Below, in pieces: positions 12,379 to 24,510 of a stretch of 64,000 nucleotides of DNA. The notes under the pieces are model-generated. The model searched no databases. It was not told where the DNA came from and worked only from the letters and a program-made list of their open reading frames with translations. Both the position numbers and the translations under genes were made by a program. The stretch covers positions 90,589,741 through 90,653,740 of the forward strand of contig CM041465.1 of NCBI GenBank assembly GCA_023213395.1, given 5' to 3'. Source of the DNA: Cycas panzhihuaensis. Taxonomy: Eukaryota; Cycadophyta. Numbering within the stretch: the first letter of the stretch is position 1; each line of letters opens with the position of its first letter.

Positions 12379-13290
12379 ATGGTTCTTAAGACAACCATGA
12401 TATGCATTGATAATTTAGAGTGGATGAGAAATGGAGACTACTCTCCAACTAGATTTCAGGCACAAGCAAATATTATTAACTTTATTTATGGGGCTAAGAC
12501 TTAGTCTAATCTGGAAAACATAATTAGTATATTGACTATGGTAAGGAAGGTATTCAAGTTTTAATGAATCCCATAAGTGACTTAGAGAAGATTCTAGCCT
12601 ATTTAGAAATTGGTAGGGCAATGAATTTGATATCTAATATCTAGGTAGCTCACCAAGGACTTAAACACTACTAAAACAAAAAGTAACAACAACAAATAAT
12701 AGTGTTTGTTAAAATCCCTATTAAATCTAATAATAAAACTTTAGAGGCAATTAGAAAGAAGTTAAAGAAAAATAATATAGCACTTGATATTATGGACTTT
12801 AGAGAAGAAGATAATGGAAAGACAGAGAAGTTGCAGGCTCTTCTTGCAGTTATAAATAGTAATAATAATAGTCACATTATATATGTGCTTATGAGACCAA
12901 ATGCTCTCTCAAATGTCCTTATTAATTCACCTATCTTTATAGGAGATTGAGAAGGTAAAAGTTGATTTATAACTATTGCTAGTGGTGGTGCATCAACCTT
13001 TGAGTTTGGTGTTAATCTTAATTTGGATCCAAAACTAGCTTTGGTTCTTTGAGTTTCCATGGAAGAAGAGCAGGCAAGGGAAGAAGTTGTTGCCAAAAAG
13101 GCTATAGATGAGGCTACCAAAAAGGCTATAAAGGAGAGATAAGGGTAGGTTACAAGCACCCATGATGTGATAGTAATAGAACCAATTGCTAGTGCAAGGA
13201 CAAGAACAATGGAAAAAGGCTTTGATACTAAGTGAAAGAAGAGGCATTCATGCCACCTTCCACCCAAGATCAAAACACATAAAGAAGAAC
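12379..13290 (+). pseudogene. RPN10: Intronless RPN10 (26S proteasome ubiquitin receptor) pseudogene
   Basis: RPN10 is the lid/base-linking subunit of the 26S proteasome; its N-terminal VWA domain docks on the particle and its UIM helices bind ubiquitin chains. Seen here on the plus strand: MICIDNLEWMRNGDYSP and RFQAQA at 12397-12470 (start of the VWA domain, with the MIDAS-like D-N-S/L-E-W region), LEAIRKKLKKNNIALDIMDF at 12732-12795, NALSNVLINSPIF at 12900-12940, and the UIM1 region near 13035-13080 (LALVL-stop-VSMEEEQAREE, with the conserved arginine of the UIM turned into a stop). The reading frame shifts after about codon 60 and several stops occur. Plant RPN10 genes have several introns; none is seen here, so this is most likely a processed retrocopy. 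No clear poly-A tail or target duplication was found. Confidence 0.85.
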
Positions 13291-13475
13291 ATTTTAAAAA
13301 AGGCAACCAATGGAAATGAGGAGGTTAAATTACTTAGGCCTCAAAAATTAATATATTAACATTCATTCATGCTTCATAATATTACATTGAATATTGCCTT
13401 TCATATATATAAAACAAACAATTACAAAAGAGGCAAAAGGGTATGTGAAGAAGTTATCATACAAGGTGTATATTG

Positions 13476-13535
13476 AACACACATGTATATTGATCATACA
13501 TTTGGCAGCTTGTATGATTAATATACATGTGTGTT
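13476..13535. repeat. Near-perfect 25-bp hairpin with 10-nt loop
   Basis: The left arm 13476-13500 (AACACACATGTATATT...) and right arm 13511-13535 (...AATATACATGTGTGTT) are reverse complements at 24 of 25 positions; the odd pair is G with T, so a plus-strand RNA would be fully paired with one G-U. The loop is 13501-13510. It could be a minimal foldback element or a short hairpin RNA source; the loop is short for a plant microRNA precursor. Confidence 0.8.
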
Positions 13536-14029
13536 ATAATGAGGTGTGGGCATTTATGGCCCCACGAGCATTAGACTCATAACATCAAGATGTAACTAAC
13601 CATTAACATACCAAAAAAAATATTTATAATGTACTTTATTAAGTTGATAAAGTCATTAACATGACTTACTAACATAAATTAATATTTACAAATATACAAT
13701 ACATTTACACATAACTAAAGATGAATTAATGAAAACACTATTGATTCTTCCATCACAACTAAAGATTAAAACTAGTTCAATTATAGAAAATGGCTTTTTA
13801 TGACTTCAACTATGTGATAGAGGCTTTGGAATTAAAATTAGTTTAATTCCAAGCCAAATCTCTCAAATAGACTAGTAAAAAGTAACTAAATTTTGATGAA
13901 AATAAAAGCAAAATGATAATGGAAAGACTTTTTTTTCATTAAGGTGAACTTAAAACAAACATTTTCTAATTTTTGAAACCAACAACTAATTCATAAACAA
14001 AAATTGCCTCTAACTTCAGATAAATTGAT
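13536..14029. other. No feature recognised
   Basis: AT-rich single-copy-looking DNA between the hairpin and the presumed Tat-1 LTR. No gene or repeat boundary seen. Confidence 0.3.
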
Positions 14030-15209
14030 GTGGTGTGCCTCAAATTAATGCTCCACTTTTACTCAACAAGTTACGATCAAGCTCTAAGTATCATGAGAAT
14101 GATAAGTTTCATAGTAAGAGATGGTGTAGGAGAGATACATGTAGATATGAAACTAGTAACAACTACAAGATGATGATCCCAATAGGTGCATGGAAAGGTA
14201 AGTCTAAGAATTAGATAGTAATTAAGGTGAAAGTAGACCTCCAATCCCTCTTACAAAATTAATAATTTCCCAAGAAGAATGGTCTTTAATCAATCTCCAA
14301 GTAGCAAGAAAATAGTGACAACACCTAATAAAATTTGGGTAGCATTTCGTTGCATCAAACACTCTCCCTCTAACTCTAAAAATATATAGGGATTTATAGA
14401 GACTGAGAGGGAGAAATGTAGGTTAGAAAACTATGATTTTTTTACTCATAGTTTTGATGATTTCCAACAACTAAATCTCTAAATAGAGGAAGGTAAGATA
14501 ATTACGAGGTAATCAAGGTAAGTGGGGTAATGCCAAACTCCAAATTTAGGTAATTGTCATAGCAAGAATCATAAAAATCATCACTCTATATCAAAATTTA
14601 TGGGTATGATGGTCAAAAATATGATTTTACACTAAAAATATAATCATTGTGTTTTATTTATAAAATCACATTTTTTATAATACCAAAAATATGATAGAAT
14701 AAAAAGTCGTAAAAAAAAAAAATAGAAATTAGTTTTGATAAAAATGACTTACTAAGGGATCCAAAAGTAGATAATACATAAATGAGACTTGAATTAGTAC
14801 AAGTCAGGGTTAAAAAGTGATTGAAACAAGGCTAAAAATGATCAAAACAATAGATCATACTAGGCAAAATGTTGGATAAAGAAGGAAAAACTTGGAGCAT
14901 GTTGGAAACTATATTGAACAAAAGTTCTAACATGCATCATAATATCAATCATTAGTAAAGAGATTATGACCATCATATAAACATAGTCATGCAATCAACA
15001 TTCCATAACTTAAAATCATATAATGAGTATCCAAACATGTCCAAATAAAAGACTAAGCCATAAAATGATTAAATAAAAGTAAACCATTAATAAAGTATGC
15101 CAACTAAGTGATATACATTATACCAGTAAGTAATAACCATTGAGTAGCTTAAGAAAACATGCTTAGATATGAATTTAATCATGGTAAGAGGATCTATTAT
15201 GGTGAAACA
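14030..15209 (-). repeat. Tat-1: probable LTR of a Tat-like gypsy element
   Basis: The right end reads GGTGAAACA then TTTGCCCCCTTAT, matching the end of the Tat-2 left LTR (GGTCAAACA then TTTATCCCATT at 46940-46959). On the minus strand this gives the polypurine tract TAAGGGGGCAAA in front of TGTTTCACC, as expected for a 3' LTR. Other shared phrases are TATGATTTTACACTAAAAAT near 14620. The left end near 14030 (TGGTGTG) is a guess by similarity to the Tat-2 LTR start (TGGTGTGGCTTGG). The rest of this element would lie beyond 64000. Confidence 0.45.
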
Positions 15210-15649
15210 TTTGCCCCCTTATCACCATAATCTCTTGCTAATGACAGAGAGAAAGGCAATGAATGGTGACAATCTAGGGTCCAGAGTTGAATGCCTTAGG
15301 TTTATTTTTTGGGCTAAAACAAAGGCTAGATTAGATGAGAAATATATATTATATTAAGGTGATGAAATCATTCCATCAAAATGGAAAAAGGGTGGCTTGA
15401 AAAAACCCTTTACAAAGTTGCATTCAAACTCAATCATGGTACTAGATTATCCATCATGTTAATGGGGCTTTTAAGAGGGTGATGGTTATCATAGTTTAGC
15501 TTATTTAACACCTATTTTTGGAGGTGTGATTACCATAGTTTAGCCTCATTAGTAATGATTTAGATAGGGGTAATCACCATAGTTTTATCTCATTAGTGAC
15601 CATCTCATATCTCTTGAGGAGGTAAGACTATAGGGTTTTAGAGGACTAT
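15210..15649 (-). other. Tat-1 interior stub with ATAGTTTA motifs
   Basis: 440 bp between the Tat-1 LTR and Gypsy-1. Three copies of CATAGTTTAGCCTCATTA-like sequence occur at about 15497, 15534 and 15577, the same motif found throughout the Tat-2 interior. No coding seen. Confidence 0.45.
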
Positions 15650-16023
15650 TGTTATGTAACCTTCCAAGGTGAATTATACATAAGCATCTAATTACATGGT
15701 TAAGGTGGTATAAGTTAATGGCATTTATCAATAGATGTACATGGGACATACACCTCCACCAATGGGATGAAAGTTCATACTACCCTCCAATAGGATGCTA
15801 GGAAATAATGGCTACTTATGTCTATTTAAGGTCATATATTTATAAAGAAAGAACTTATATGATAATCTCCTCTTACAATATTATACTTATATACATCTTC
15901 TCTTTAGTGTCCATTAAGCTCTTTTGTGCCCTAAATATAATCTAAATTATTACATTAATAAAATATCTATTTCCACTATCTTATTATCCATTTGGAGTAA
16001 TAATTGCAAATTGAATCATAACA
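15650..16023 (+). repeat. Gypsy-1 5' LTR
   Basis: 374 bp, TGTTATGTAACC at the left and GAATCATAACA at the right, followed after two bases by a primer binding site. A TATTTAAGG box at about 15824-15832 could be the TATA element; Gypsy-2 has the same box in its LTRs. Confidence 0.65.
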
Positions 16024-16025
16024 AG

Positions 16026-16040
16026 TGGTATTAGAGCGAG
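16026..16040 (+). other. Primer binding site of Gypsy-1
   Basis: TGGTATTAGAGCGAG, one mismatch from the tRNA-iMet consensus TGGTATCAGAGC, two bases after the LTR. Confidence 0.8.
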
Positions 16041-17640
16041 TTTGTAGTAATCTAGTAGGAAGATTCAACAACACAAATAAAGGGATTTTATTTTCTTTGG
16101 TGATTTTTAAAACCTTACCCTATAAGTAATTTTTATTTTTGTTATGTTTTGTTTAGTTATGTTATCTACTACAATTGGGAAATGCATCCCCAAGTCAATA
16201 AATCCCACTCTCTCTTCCTATGTCATGGGTCTATAAACATCATGGGGATCTATCATTATTAGTTAAGAACAATTGTGTATACATCATTGTGTGAAGTAAG
16301 GTACAGATTGCATTAATATTTATGCCTCAAATAGAATTTGGCTATAGACTTATGCCTCTACATAGCCTTAGGTATATAAGAGGACCCTTGTAGTCTCTCT
16401 CACTGGCCTAGTATAAGTAAGCTATCAATCATTTTTCCCTCTGTGGTGCATAAGTTAGTGGTTAGCACTCAAAAGCTACTTTATATAAACACCTTTACAC
16501 AATTATAGACCTTATGGGGATGGTTTTTCCTATATAGGTAGTGTCTTGAGATATTGGGTTGAGCTACAGTAATGACAAAGAAGTTTATTATAGAGCATAT
16601 AAAGCTAAACACTCCCATGTCACTATGTAGTAGGTTCTCCCACCCCCTGTAAACAATTATTAAACAAACAACTCATATAAAAATCCTAAGTTTGCTATAC
16701 TTTTGTCAATCAATTTTAGAACTACCATAATATATAACCATGACTTATCATTAAGTAAACTAATAACAACACTATATATAGATAACATCACTATTAGCAA
16801 AGCAATCCTATGGATAGCATTAAGAATATTAAATTAGAGCACATCTGATAACCTACATAATTTAGCTCTGAAGAAATTTTTAGTATAATTAATAACTAGA
16901 TATACAACATTAGAATTTGTATCCAAATCATTAATATCATCTACAACTTAGTCCACCCTAGTCGAGTCCAATTCTGTAGTCCACTTTAAAAAAGAGAGAG
17001 AGAAAGAAAGGTTCATAACTTTATCAATGCTTATTGAATTTAAATGAGACCAATACCATTAGAGTCATTTCCTAAAATAAATTTAAAAGAAAAAAAAAAA
17101 ACCCTATAAATTAACCCTATAAATTTATAAATCTTATTTTGATCAATGTCTCATATTGATCAAAATCTACTAGGTCATTTTCAACTATCAGCTTTAGGAA
17201 AAATCAACCTATAGGCATCTCGTTGACCTTATTGACCTTAGTTTCTCACTTATTACTCACTTATATCATTTTGAAGAGCTCATTGTGCCCATTTAAGAGC
17301 ACTAGGTGATTTTCTTACTTAATTTCTAGGTTCAATAGCCTATAGACACCCCACACCCTACCCATTCTTTCCCCACTTTATCCCTTTTATATATCCCTTC
17401 TCCTTCAACATCTATTCTTTCCATCTCTTCCACTTCTTATATTCTTTTCTTCTTGTTATTACCTAACTTATCAAGATCCCTTATATAATGAGTCAATCTC
17501 AATGTATTTCCTTTTCAGATACTTAATTCATCAATATATAGGAAATAAAGAAATAAGATACAACCAGGTTTTTATCACACCTTGTAAACCTCACCAAATA
17601 GGTTGCATCTATAAATAATTAAATCTCTAGATTTCTCTCA
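16041..17640 (+). other. Gypsy-1 leader
   Basis: 1.6 kb without coding. It resembles the Gypsy-2 leader at about 55100-56326: both hold TATATAAGAGGACCCTT (16374 and 55498) and a purine-rich stretch (GA repeats near 16990 and 55785). The shared leader supports the two elements being one family. Confidence 0.55.
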
Positions 17641-18543
17641 ATGGCTAGCTCTAACTCCTCCAATATATCACAAAGTAGAGCATCCCAAGGTGGAACCCCA
17701 TTTCCCTAGTCTATATGCCAACAACCGTTCAATAATAAGATTAATATACCAGTCTTTGATCTATATCTTAATAAGGATATAGCTTGTAGTTGGATCAGTA
17801 AATTAGATTCCTATCTTATACCCATCCATCTATTTAAAGGCAATCATTGGCTTTTGCCTCTATCCACTTAGAAGGCAAAGCTCACCATTGGTATAAATGG
17901 TAGACTCACATGTATCCATCTAATGAAATGTGGGACATATGAAGAGATATGGAACCAATCTTTTTTCAATTAATTGATATGACTATAACAAACCATGTCA
18001 ATCAAGACCTACACTAAGGAGTTCCATGCAATCCAGACTCGAGTTACTGAGCATCTGAATAAATATACATTGGTTGAAACTTACATAGCTAGTCTTAATA
18101 AATAAATCCAAATGAGGTTGAAGACTAACCAGCCTCATAACCTTTAGGATGCTATCAATTACACCAAAGCAATTAAAGTTGAATTTGTAGTAGAGGGCAT
18201 CTAGGGTTAGATGAGACATACCATAGTTCAGTCAATAAAGGCTTGCAAAACCTTATAAACCTTTAAGGCTTAAGTAGAAGAACCTTCTTAATAAGTAATA
18301 AACCATCCAACTAAACATCTTGCCATAGAATAACCATCAACACAAATGTGAATACCCTCCTCTTACGTGCATAAGTATAGAGAATTCAATTTATGTTTAT
18401 AATATACAAAAAAATAGTTTCCCATATATGGTCATATATATAAAGATAAAATAGGCATCTTCACCATTGACCCTGACTTAGACTCTGATGATGAAACTAA
18501 AGAATAACTACCCTTGGAACCCTCTCCACCTCTTGACCCTAAA
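17641..18543 (+). pseudogene. Gypsy-1 gag
   Basis: Starts ATG at 17641 (MASSNSSNISQSRASQGG), a good plant gypsy gag start. Recognisable capsid blocks: INIPVFDLYLNKDIACSWI near 17740-17800 and a degraded HWWY-type region near 17900. The frame ends at about 18543 (ETKE-stop-LPLEPSPPLDPK), where the Gypsy-2 LTR begins. Several stops. Gag forms the virus-like particle of the element; this copy cannot. Confidence 0.65.
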
Positions 18544-18824
18544 TACTACATAACTACTAGTGGTTGGTAGAACCCTAATGAAGGTACTTTTTACTAGTAA
18601 AAGGCAGATGTTAATGTTAACTACTAAAAAGTATACATAGGTCGCTTGGGGCTACCGATGAAAATGATAGTTGAATGCCCCTCCAATAAGATTCATGGAC
18701 TAAATGACCATTTTACATATTTAAGGCCTTATGGATATAAAAGAAGCTAGTTCTTGAATGAGAAATTATTATCGCCTATTTGGTACAAACTTTTGATGTT
18801 TATTTTTATTCTATTTGTGCTCTG
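18544..18824 (+). repeat. Gypsy-2 5' LTR, first part
   Basis: Matches 60870-61161. It starts TACTACATAACTACTAG against TGTTACATAATCACTAG. The LTR is broken at 18824 by Tat-2 and resumes at 55083 (CATTTTGGTTTTCT against CATTTTGATTTTCT at 61162). Confidence 0.75.
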
Positions 18825-20544
18825 TAATATGGTTTGGGTTATACCTAAATAAAATATCTCTCAACCAATGGAATATTGCTTTTGTTTTAAAATCTAGACT
18901 AGGAGATATAAAGTCTAAGAGGACCTAAGTGACCACCTTTATCTAACTCCACAAGAAGGAGTCTCCACCTAATTATATCGTTTAATGAGAATGTGAATAA
19001 ATGAGATAATGAAAGGCTAGGATATATGGGGGTGATTGAATCTACTAGCCTACACAACTAGATGGAGAAGTTCTAAGTTCAAATTATGTTGACAATGTCT
19101 CTTATTTTCTTCCTAAGGACTTATTTCCTTCTATTCTTTCAACCTTTGCAGTTTTACTTGAATGGAGAAGAAGGGTTAAGTGATGGAAAGAGTTTTGTTT
19201 CTTTCTCTTTGTATTTTTTTTATTATCCTTTTGTTTTTTTTTTTAATTGTTTCCAATGAAATAAAGTCAAAAGTGATCAATGAAGCTACAATGACAATCC
19301 ACCTAGTTTTGAAGATACATACAAGAAAGATAAACACATATGCAAATCTTTTTCATATTTTGTCAAAAGATAAAACATGTTAAAAATACAACATAGAGCT
19401 AACTTGTTTGAATGTAATACACACATTTTCTATTAAAGAAAAAACTATCACAAAATGTAACTAATTCCACTTGCAACTATGCATGCAAAATTACCAAGAG
19501 ATTCAATAGCATGCAATATCAATAAGAGGCTTTTCATATCAAATATATATTATCTTTCCTTTGAATAATAATTCTACAATGAAAAGAGAAATTTTAAAGA
19601 TTTTCTACTACTATTATGAATGATTTTTTAGACCCTTAATAATGCATACAACCAATAATATCTAATCCATAATCCTCATATAAGCAACAAGCCAAAGCAC
19701 AAAGAGAGTCTATCACAATTGGAGTATGTTGGGCTTTAAAGGGATCCTTGAACCTCTTACGATCTGATCAAATAAAGCATATATCATTTGTAAATTTACA
19801 TTTTTCTTTTTAAAGTAAAAGAGGAATGAAATAAATAAAATCAGACAAGAATAATATCAAGACTTCTTTCCTACTATAAAAATCCTACCTCAAAACAACT
19901 TCCTTTCTTTCATATGATCAAATCACTCCAAATCCTTCCTATAGAACTGACAAAAGAGGAAAAGAAACAAGAACCACAAGCTCAAATATAGCCACAAACA
20001 AGATAAAAAATGATGGTAAGCCATTTAGAATTTAGATAACTATGGAAGAATGGGGAAGAGAAGTTATTTTGTGAGTGAAAAGATGAGCATTCTTCACACT
20101 AGTCTTCTCTTCTTTTATCCCACAAAGGGCTGACCTTTGAGCCAAATTTTCAAGGCAAAAATAAGTACAAAAACATCAAAAATACAAGCAAAAAGAATAA
20201 GTAGATTTTGAGCATAGACAATCTCTAAATAGTAGTAAAATCATAAGAGTTTAGAATAAGAAAGTTCTTACTAGGAACAAAAGGAGTTTGAAGTTGAAAA
20301 ACTTGAGAAAAATTAAGAAATTTTAAGAACCAACCATCAAAATTTGAGTATCATTAAAACAACAACCAAAGCATCAAAGTCTCCTCTTGATTTCACCCTC
20401 TTTTCTTCACAAAACATAGTCTTTCAAGTCACAATAGCAAAAATCTTCAAAAAATCTCCAAAAATCTTTAAAAGAATCTCTAAATCTTACTATCTAAGCT
20501 CTCAAAATTCAAATGATAGACAACAATATAGTTAAGGTTCATTT
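18825..20544 (-). repeat. Tat-2 left LTR, first part
   Basis: Aligns base for base with 52731 to about 54440; for example GGAGATATAAAGT, GGGGGTGATTGAATCTACTA, GGTTAAGTGATGGAAAG. The small open frames 19180-19383 and 53085-53288 are the same LTR stretch in both copies and not genes. It is interrupted at 20544 by Copia-4. Confidence 0.85.
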
Positions 20545-20862
20545 TGCTAGGATTAATATTCATCACCTAAAATTGCATTAGGAGTGTGCATGCCACCATA
20601 TCCATTATGGTAAGTTATAAGTATTATTTTATTATAGGTTATTTATATTTTATATTATTTTAAATTTAAGATTGAGGGGGGCTCATGCCCTTCTCTCAAA
20701 TATGTGATCTTTAGGTCTCAAAACCTTGGTGTTCTTCAACACCACCACAACTTAGAAATATTGATGTACTCTTTTAAGATGGATTGAATATGATTTGAAT
20801 GTTGTTATGTAATATGGATTGATGTGTTCACTACTCTACTCTTATCTCTATTTGATTCTTCA
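20545..20862 (+). repeat. Copia-4 left LTR
   Basis: Starts TGCTAGGATTAATATTCATC, ends TTTGATTCTTCA. Matches 24236-24510 over GTGCATGCCACCATAT, GGTAAGTTAT, TTTATATTATTTTAAATTTA and TGATGTACTCTTT. Confidence 0.85.
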
Positions 20863-20864
20863 TT

Positions 20865-20876
20865 TGGTATCATATC
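20865..20876 (+). other. Primer binding site of Copia-4
   Basis: TGGTATCATATC, ten of twelve bases of the tRNA-iMet consensus, two bases after the LTR. Confidence 0.7.
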
Positions 20877-21069
20877 TTCCAAGTTATTAACATTTGATTA
20901 TACAGTTTCTAGCTCCTTATATGCTCAATGAAAGTGTAGTATATGACTACTCATTGGAATCCCAACAGCCTCATCTACTTAGCAAGGAAAACAATTTAAA
21001 ATTTTATTCTCTCTAGAAAGAGATATTATTCCTAGAAGTCACAAGTCTCAAGTTTATATGAAGTACAAC

Positions 21070-22065
21070 AAGTCCTTTCTGATATTTACTCAGTTTACAA
21101 TACTTTTAACAATATTTTATATAGTTATTATTTCTCAAGGTCTTTCTCTACATGGGACTTTGTTCCTAGATTATTGCATATAGTCTCCAAAAATACAATC
21201 TTATCTTTGCCTTCACCATCTATCAATCGTCATAAATTCCATATTGAGGTTGATAACCATAAGGTTTGGATTGGGTGAGCTTCTTCCCCATTATAGATGA
21301 ACAAACAACCATTCATACTAGTTTCTGATGCATCTTCATCAACTTAACCTATGCCAACCTGATTTACTATAATTTCAAGAAACCAAAAAGAGCTTCCTCT
21401 ACATACTATAGTTCTTACTTTGGCTTCCTTTTCATTTATCCTTTGTTCATTATTACCCCCATTTGAGATAGAATCAAATGAGTCGTCTGTATATTGGTTA
21501 AGTCTGAGTCCAAGTTAGGGCTTAACAACCTTTGGTATCCATGCTCTTTGCACCCTATATACAACCATTGATAATAACTTAGAACTAAGGCTTTATCTCA
21601 TAAGTTCAATGCAAACAACACATTTAAATTTGTTGCTTGAAAATAATACAGGATTGTGAGGATCCTAATTCATTCACTACAATAACTAACTTAGTTTAGC
21701 TCCAATACCTATTTCACAATTTTCCAATAATGTAAGTAGCTTAGATTCAAATGCACTACTTGCAGAAGTCATGACCTTGAACTTTTAAGAGACTCAATAA
21801 CTATAGAACTTAGTTCTGGGGAGGTTAAAGAAGTGGCTTTCTAACTCTATGTGGCCTCATGCTCCTATGTATATCGATATATTGAGGGCGAACTTATATC
21901 TACATGACTATCTAATTCATAGGTGTGGATTTGACTTCAATCAGGCATTACTAACCACAATGGGAGATCTATATGTCCACACCTCTACAATCTTTAAGTT
22001 GTCATATATACCCTCCTATGTGTCTTCCTCCTCAGATTGCCTCCTTCTAATGTAGGATGCCACCT
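21070..22065 (+). other. Unrecognised long degraded frame in Copia-4 leader
   Basis: One plus-strand frame stays readable for about 330 codons with roughly ten stops, and ends in an open piece at 21849-22055 (MWPHAPMYIDILRANLYLHD). Stretches such as FSTWDFVPRLLHIVSKN and KFHIEVDNHKVWIG look protein-like rather than random. I do not recognise the family. Its place in the leader is like that of the host-gene fragments in Copia-5, so it may be captured host sequence, but this is a guess; chance openness cannot be ruled out. Confidence 0.3.
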
Positions 22066-22075
22066 CCTTTATTTC

Positions 22076-22077
<2 letters not shown>

Positions 22078-22157
<80 letters not shown>
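22078..22157. repeat. (TA)n(GA)n microsatellite
   Basis: About 9 TA units followed by about 30 GA units, inside the Copia-4 leader. Confidence 0.95.
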
Positions 22158-22162
<5 letters not shown>

Positions 22163-22403
22163 AATATATTTATGTTGAATCTTGGACCAGCCCTCCATGC
22201 CTAAATTGATTAGATTTGATTGGTGTGTAGCCCCTTTTGCTTCTCCTTTTGGTCACAGTGAGCTCTCATGTAACCTCATTTTTTGAGATAAAGGGGTGGA
22301 TTCTAAATCTAAATTAACCCTTTTTTACAAATTTTGATTTTAAAGAATTTAATTATATTTTATATATTTTGAGTTTCAGAGCCCCTTTTGGACTCTAGTA
22401 GGT

Positions 22404-22426
22404 GGTCACGTTGGCCCCATGTGACT
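22404..22426 (+). other. Leader hairpin shared with Copia-5
   Basis: GGTCACGT then seven bases then ATGTGACT; the stem is GTCACGT with ATGTGAC. It lies about 1.15 kb upstream of the Copia-4 gag ATG. The sister motif is at 36819-36843. Confidence 0.5.
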
Positions 22427-23557
22427 AGGGGTTTCTCAGCTAAGGGGCTTAACCCCTCTCCTTTTTAATCTTTATCATAAATGGGTCCTTGTACTGTTTT
22501 TATTATATCTTGTGATCTAGGAGTCTGTTTTTTGAATGGTCAGATCTGTTGGAAAGATATTTCAATTATCTATATATTGAAGCAGTTTTTAATAAGATTT
22601 TACATTGTTTTATAGGGATTTAAGGTTGGTAAACTCAAGGATTCTATTTGATCCTAGTTTGGCATGTTTTTTAATATTTTAAGTAATTTTTTCACTCTAA
22701 CTCAGCATACTTATTTATTATTGAGCTACTAATTAATTGTTAATTATTTTTATCTATATTAGAGGCTCACAACTAAGTTTTTATAGTTATTTAGCCCTAC
22801 TTTGGCCTCCTAAAGAGAAGGAGCCATTTTGGGAACAAAAACGTCAAATTGGTGCACTTAAACTCCTTATAACCCTATTCTAAAGCTGTCACTTTATATT
22901 TTAGCTTATAAACTTGATTCTAAAGTTCTTTTAAGGTATATCATGTACTTATTCAAGATCTTTTCTGCCTCTTTAAAGAATTCATTCAAAGGAGCATATT
23001 TCAAGATCACTTTATAAGTATACCTTGTATTTTACCTTAGATTAAAAGGAACTCATATAGAAGGATATTTGTTATTTATTTATTATTAATGTTTTTATTT
23101 TTAAAATAATGAAACAAATTATAGATCTATTTTGGTTCTCTTTTAGCTCCTTATTTGATTAATCAAGTTTCTTTTCAAGTTGCACTTAGAATCATTGAAA
23201 GCTTGTATACTTCATTTACATATCTTTTTTAAAAGGAGCATTTATTATTTCCAACTTGGAAGAATAAGTCTTGCTTTATTATTAAGTTATTTTTTAGTTA
23301 TTGATTTAAAAGGAATCATACCTTGCTAAGCAAAACAATATTCATTCTTTTTTAATTTGAAAAGCTACATATTCCTATTATTACTAAGTTATTTTTTATT
23401 GATTAAAAAAGAATCTATGTTAGAATCTTATTGAAAGCTCTTGTGAAAGAGATTTATTACATATTTTAAGTTATTTATTATTTGAGGTTAAAAGGTTTCT
23501 TATTTATTCATTAATACTACACTTTTAGATTATACATTAAAGTTTTTCATAACGGTA

Positions 23558-24230
23558 ATGAACATTGGTAATATAAGATTTACCATATTCAATGGAATTG
23601 ATTTTCAAATTTGGAGTAAAGTAATGAAGTCATATTTTATTGTAAATGACCTTTGGAGGTTTGTAAAAGATGGTTATGAACTAAATATTACAGAAAATAT
23701 AAAAAAGGATAATGAGACTTTAGCCTTAAATTTTTTATATAATAAATGACACTGTATTAACTAGTGTTAGCAAAATATCCATATCTAAATCTGCATGGGA
23801 TACCTTAGAATTAGTTTATAGGGGAGATACTTTTGAATTAAATGAAACTAACTATATTGATGATGCTTTTCATGTGAGATAGATGTTCGAGTAAGTGAAC
23901 ATTATTAAAAAGACTAATATTACATGTACTAGTAAAGACTCTAATAAAATTAATGATCATATTATTATATTTGATGAAGTTATATGTACCTTAGACCTAA
24001 TTAACGGAAAAGATAAATATCTTAATGTAGTCACTCCTACTCATTCGAATCAAGCCACACCTACTTGGAAACCACTTAGGACATACATTATTGAAAGGAT
24101 AATAATGTAAGTTAATGATCACTTCAAGGATGATAATAAAGCTAAAGGACATGTGTTCAAAGTTTTCTTAAAGTACAAGTATCACAAGTTCAAAGAAAAG
24201 TTGAAGATGTATGTGATAAATATTAAGGTG
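23558..24230 (+). pseudogene. Copia-4 gag
   Basis: ATG at 23558. FTIFNGIDFQIWSKVMKSYF and DLWRFVKDGYE (residues about 9-42) are the N-terminal block of copia-type gag (F-x-G-x-x-F-x-x-W). The frame is open to 23749 and then continues through shifts to 24110 (TSVSKISISKSAWDTLE, FKVFLKYKYHKFKEKL). Closely related to the Copia-5 gag (NIKENIKKDNEALAL there, NITENIKKDNETLAL here). No zinc knuckle or pol follows; the polypurine tract comes next. Confidence 0.7.
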
Positions 24231-24235
24231 GAGAA
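24222..24235 (+). other. Polypurine tract of Copia-4
   Basis: TTAAGGTGGAGAA directly before the right LTR start TGTTAGGATTAA. Confidence 0.75.
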
Positions 24236-24510
24236 TGTTAGGATTAATATTCATTACCTAACCTTGTATTAGGAGTGTGTACACCATCATAGCTATTATG
24301 GTAAGTTATGATAAGTATTATTTTATTATAAGTTATTTATATTTTATATTATTTTAAATTTAAGTTTGAGGACTCTTGTCCTCCTCTCAAATATTTAATC
24401 TTTGAGTCTTAAAACCTTAGAATTCTTCAACACCAGCACAACTTGAAAATATTGATGTACTCTTTCAAGATGGATTGAATATAATTTGAATATTATTATG
24501 CAATATGGAT
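24236..24510 (+). repeat. Copia-4 right LTR, first part
   Basis: Aligned to 20545-20823. It is interrupted after TGGAT (24506-24510), the target duplication of Copia-5; it resumes at 46265 (TAATATGTTCATTACTCC) and ends near 46308. Confidence 0.85.

Noticed and set aside
12872-13306. 144-residue minus-strand open frame with hydrophobic stretches
   Set aside because: It is the antisense of the RPN10 pseudogene, whose sense strand matches RPN10 block by block.
19180-19383. Small membrane-protein-like ORF (also at 53085-53288)
   Set aside because: Both copies are the same stretch of the Tat-2 LTRs; similarity reflects the LTR pair, not gene conservation.
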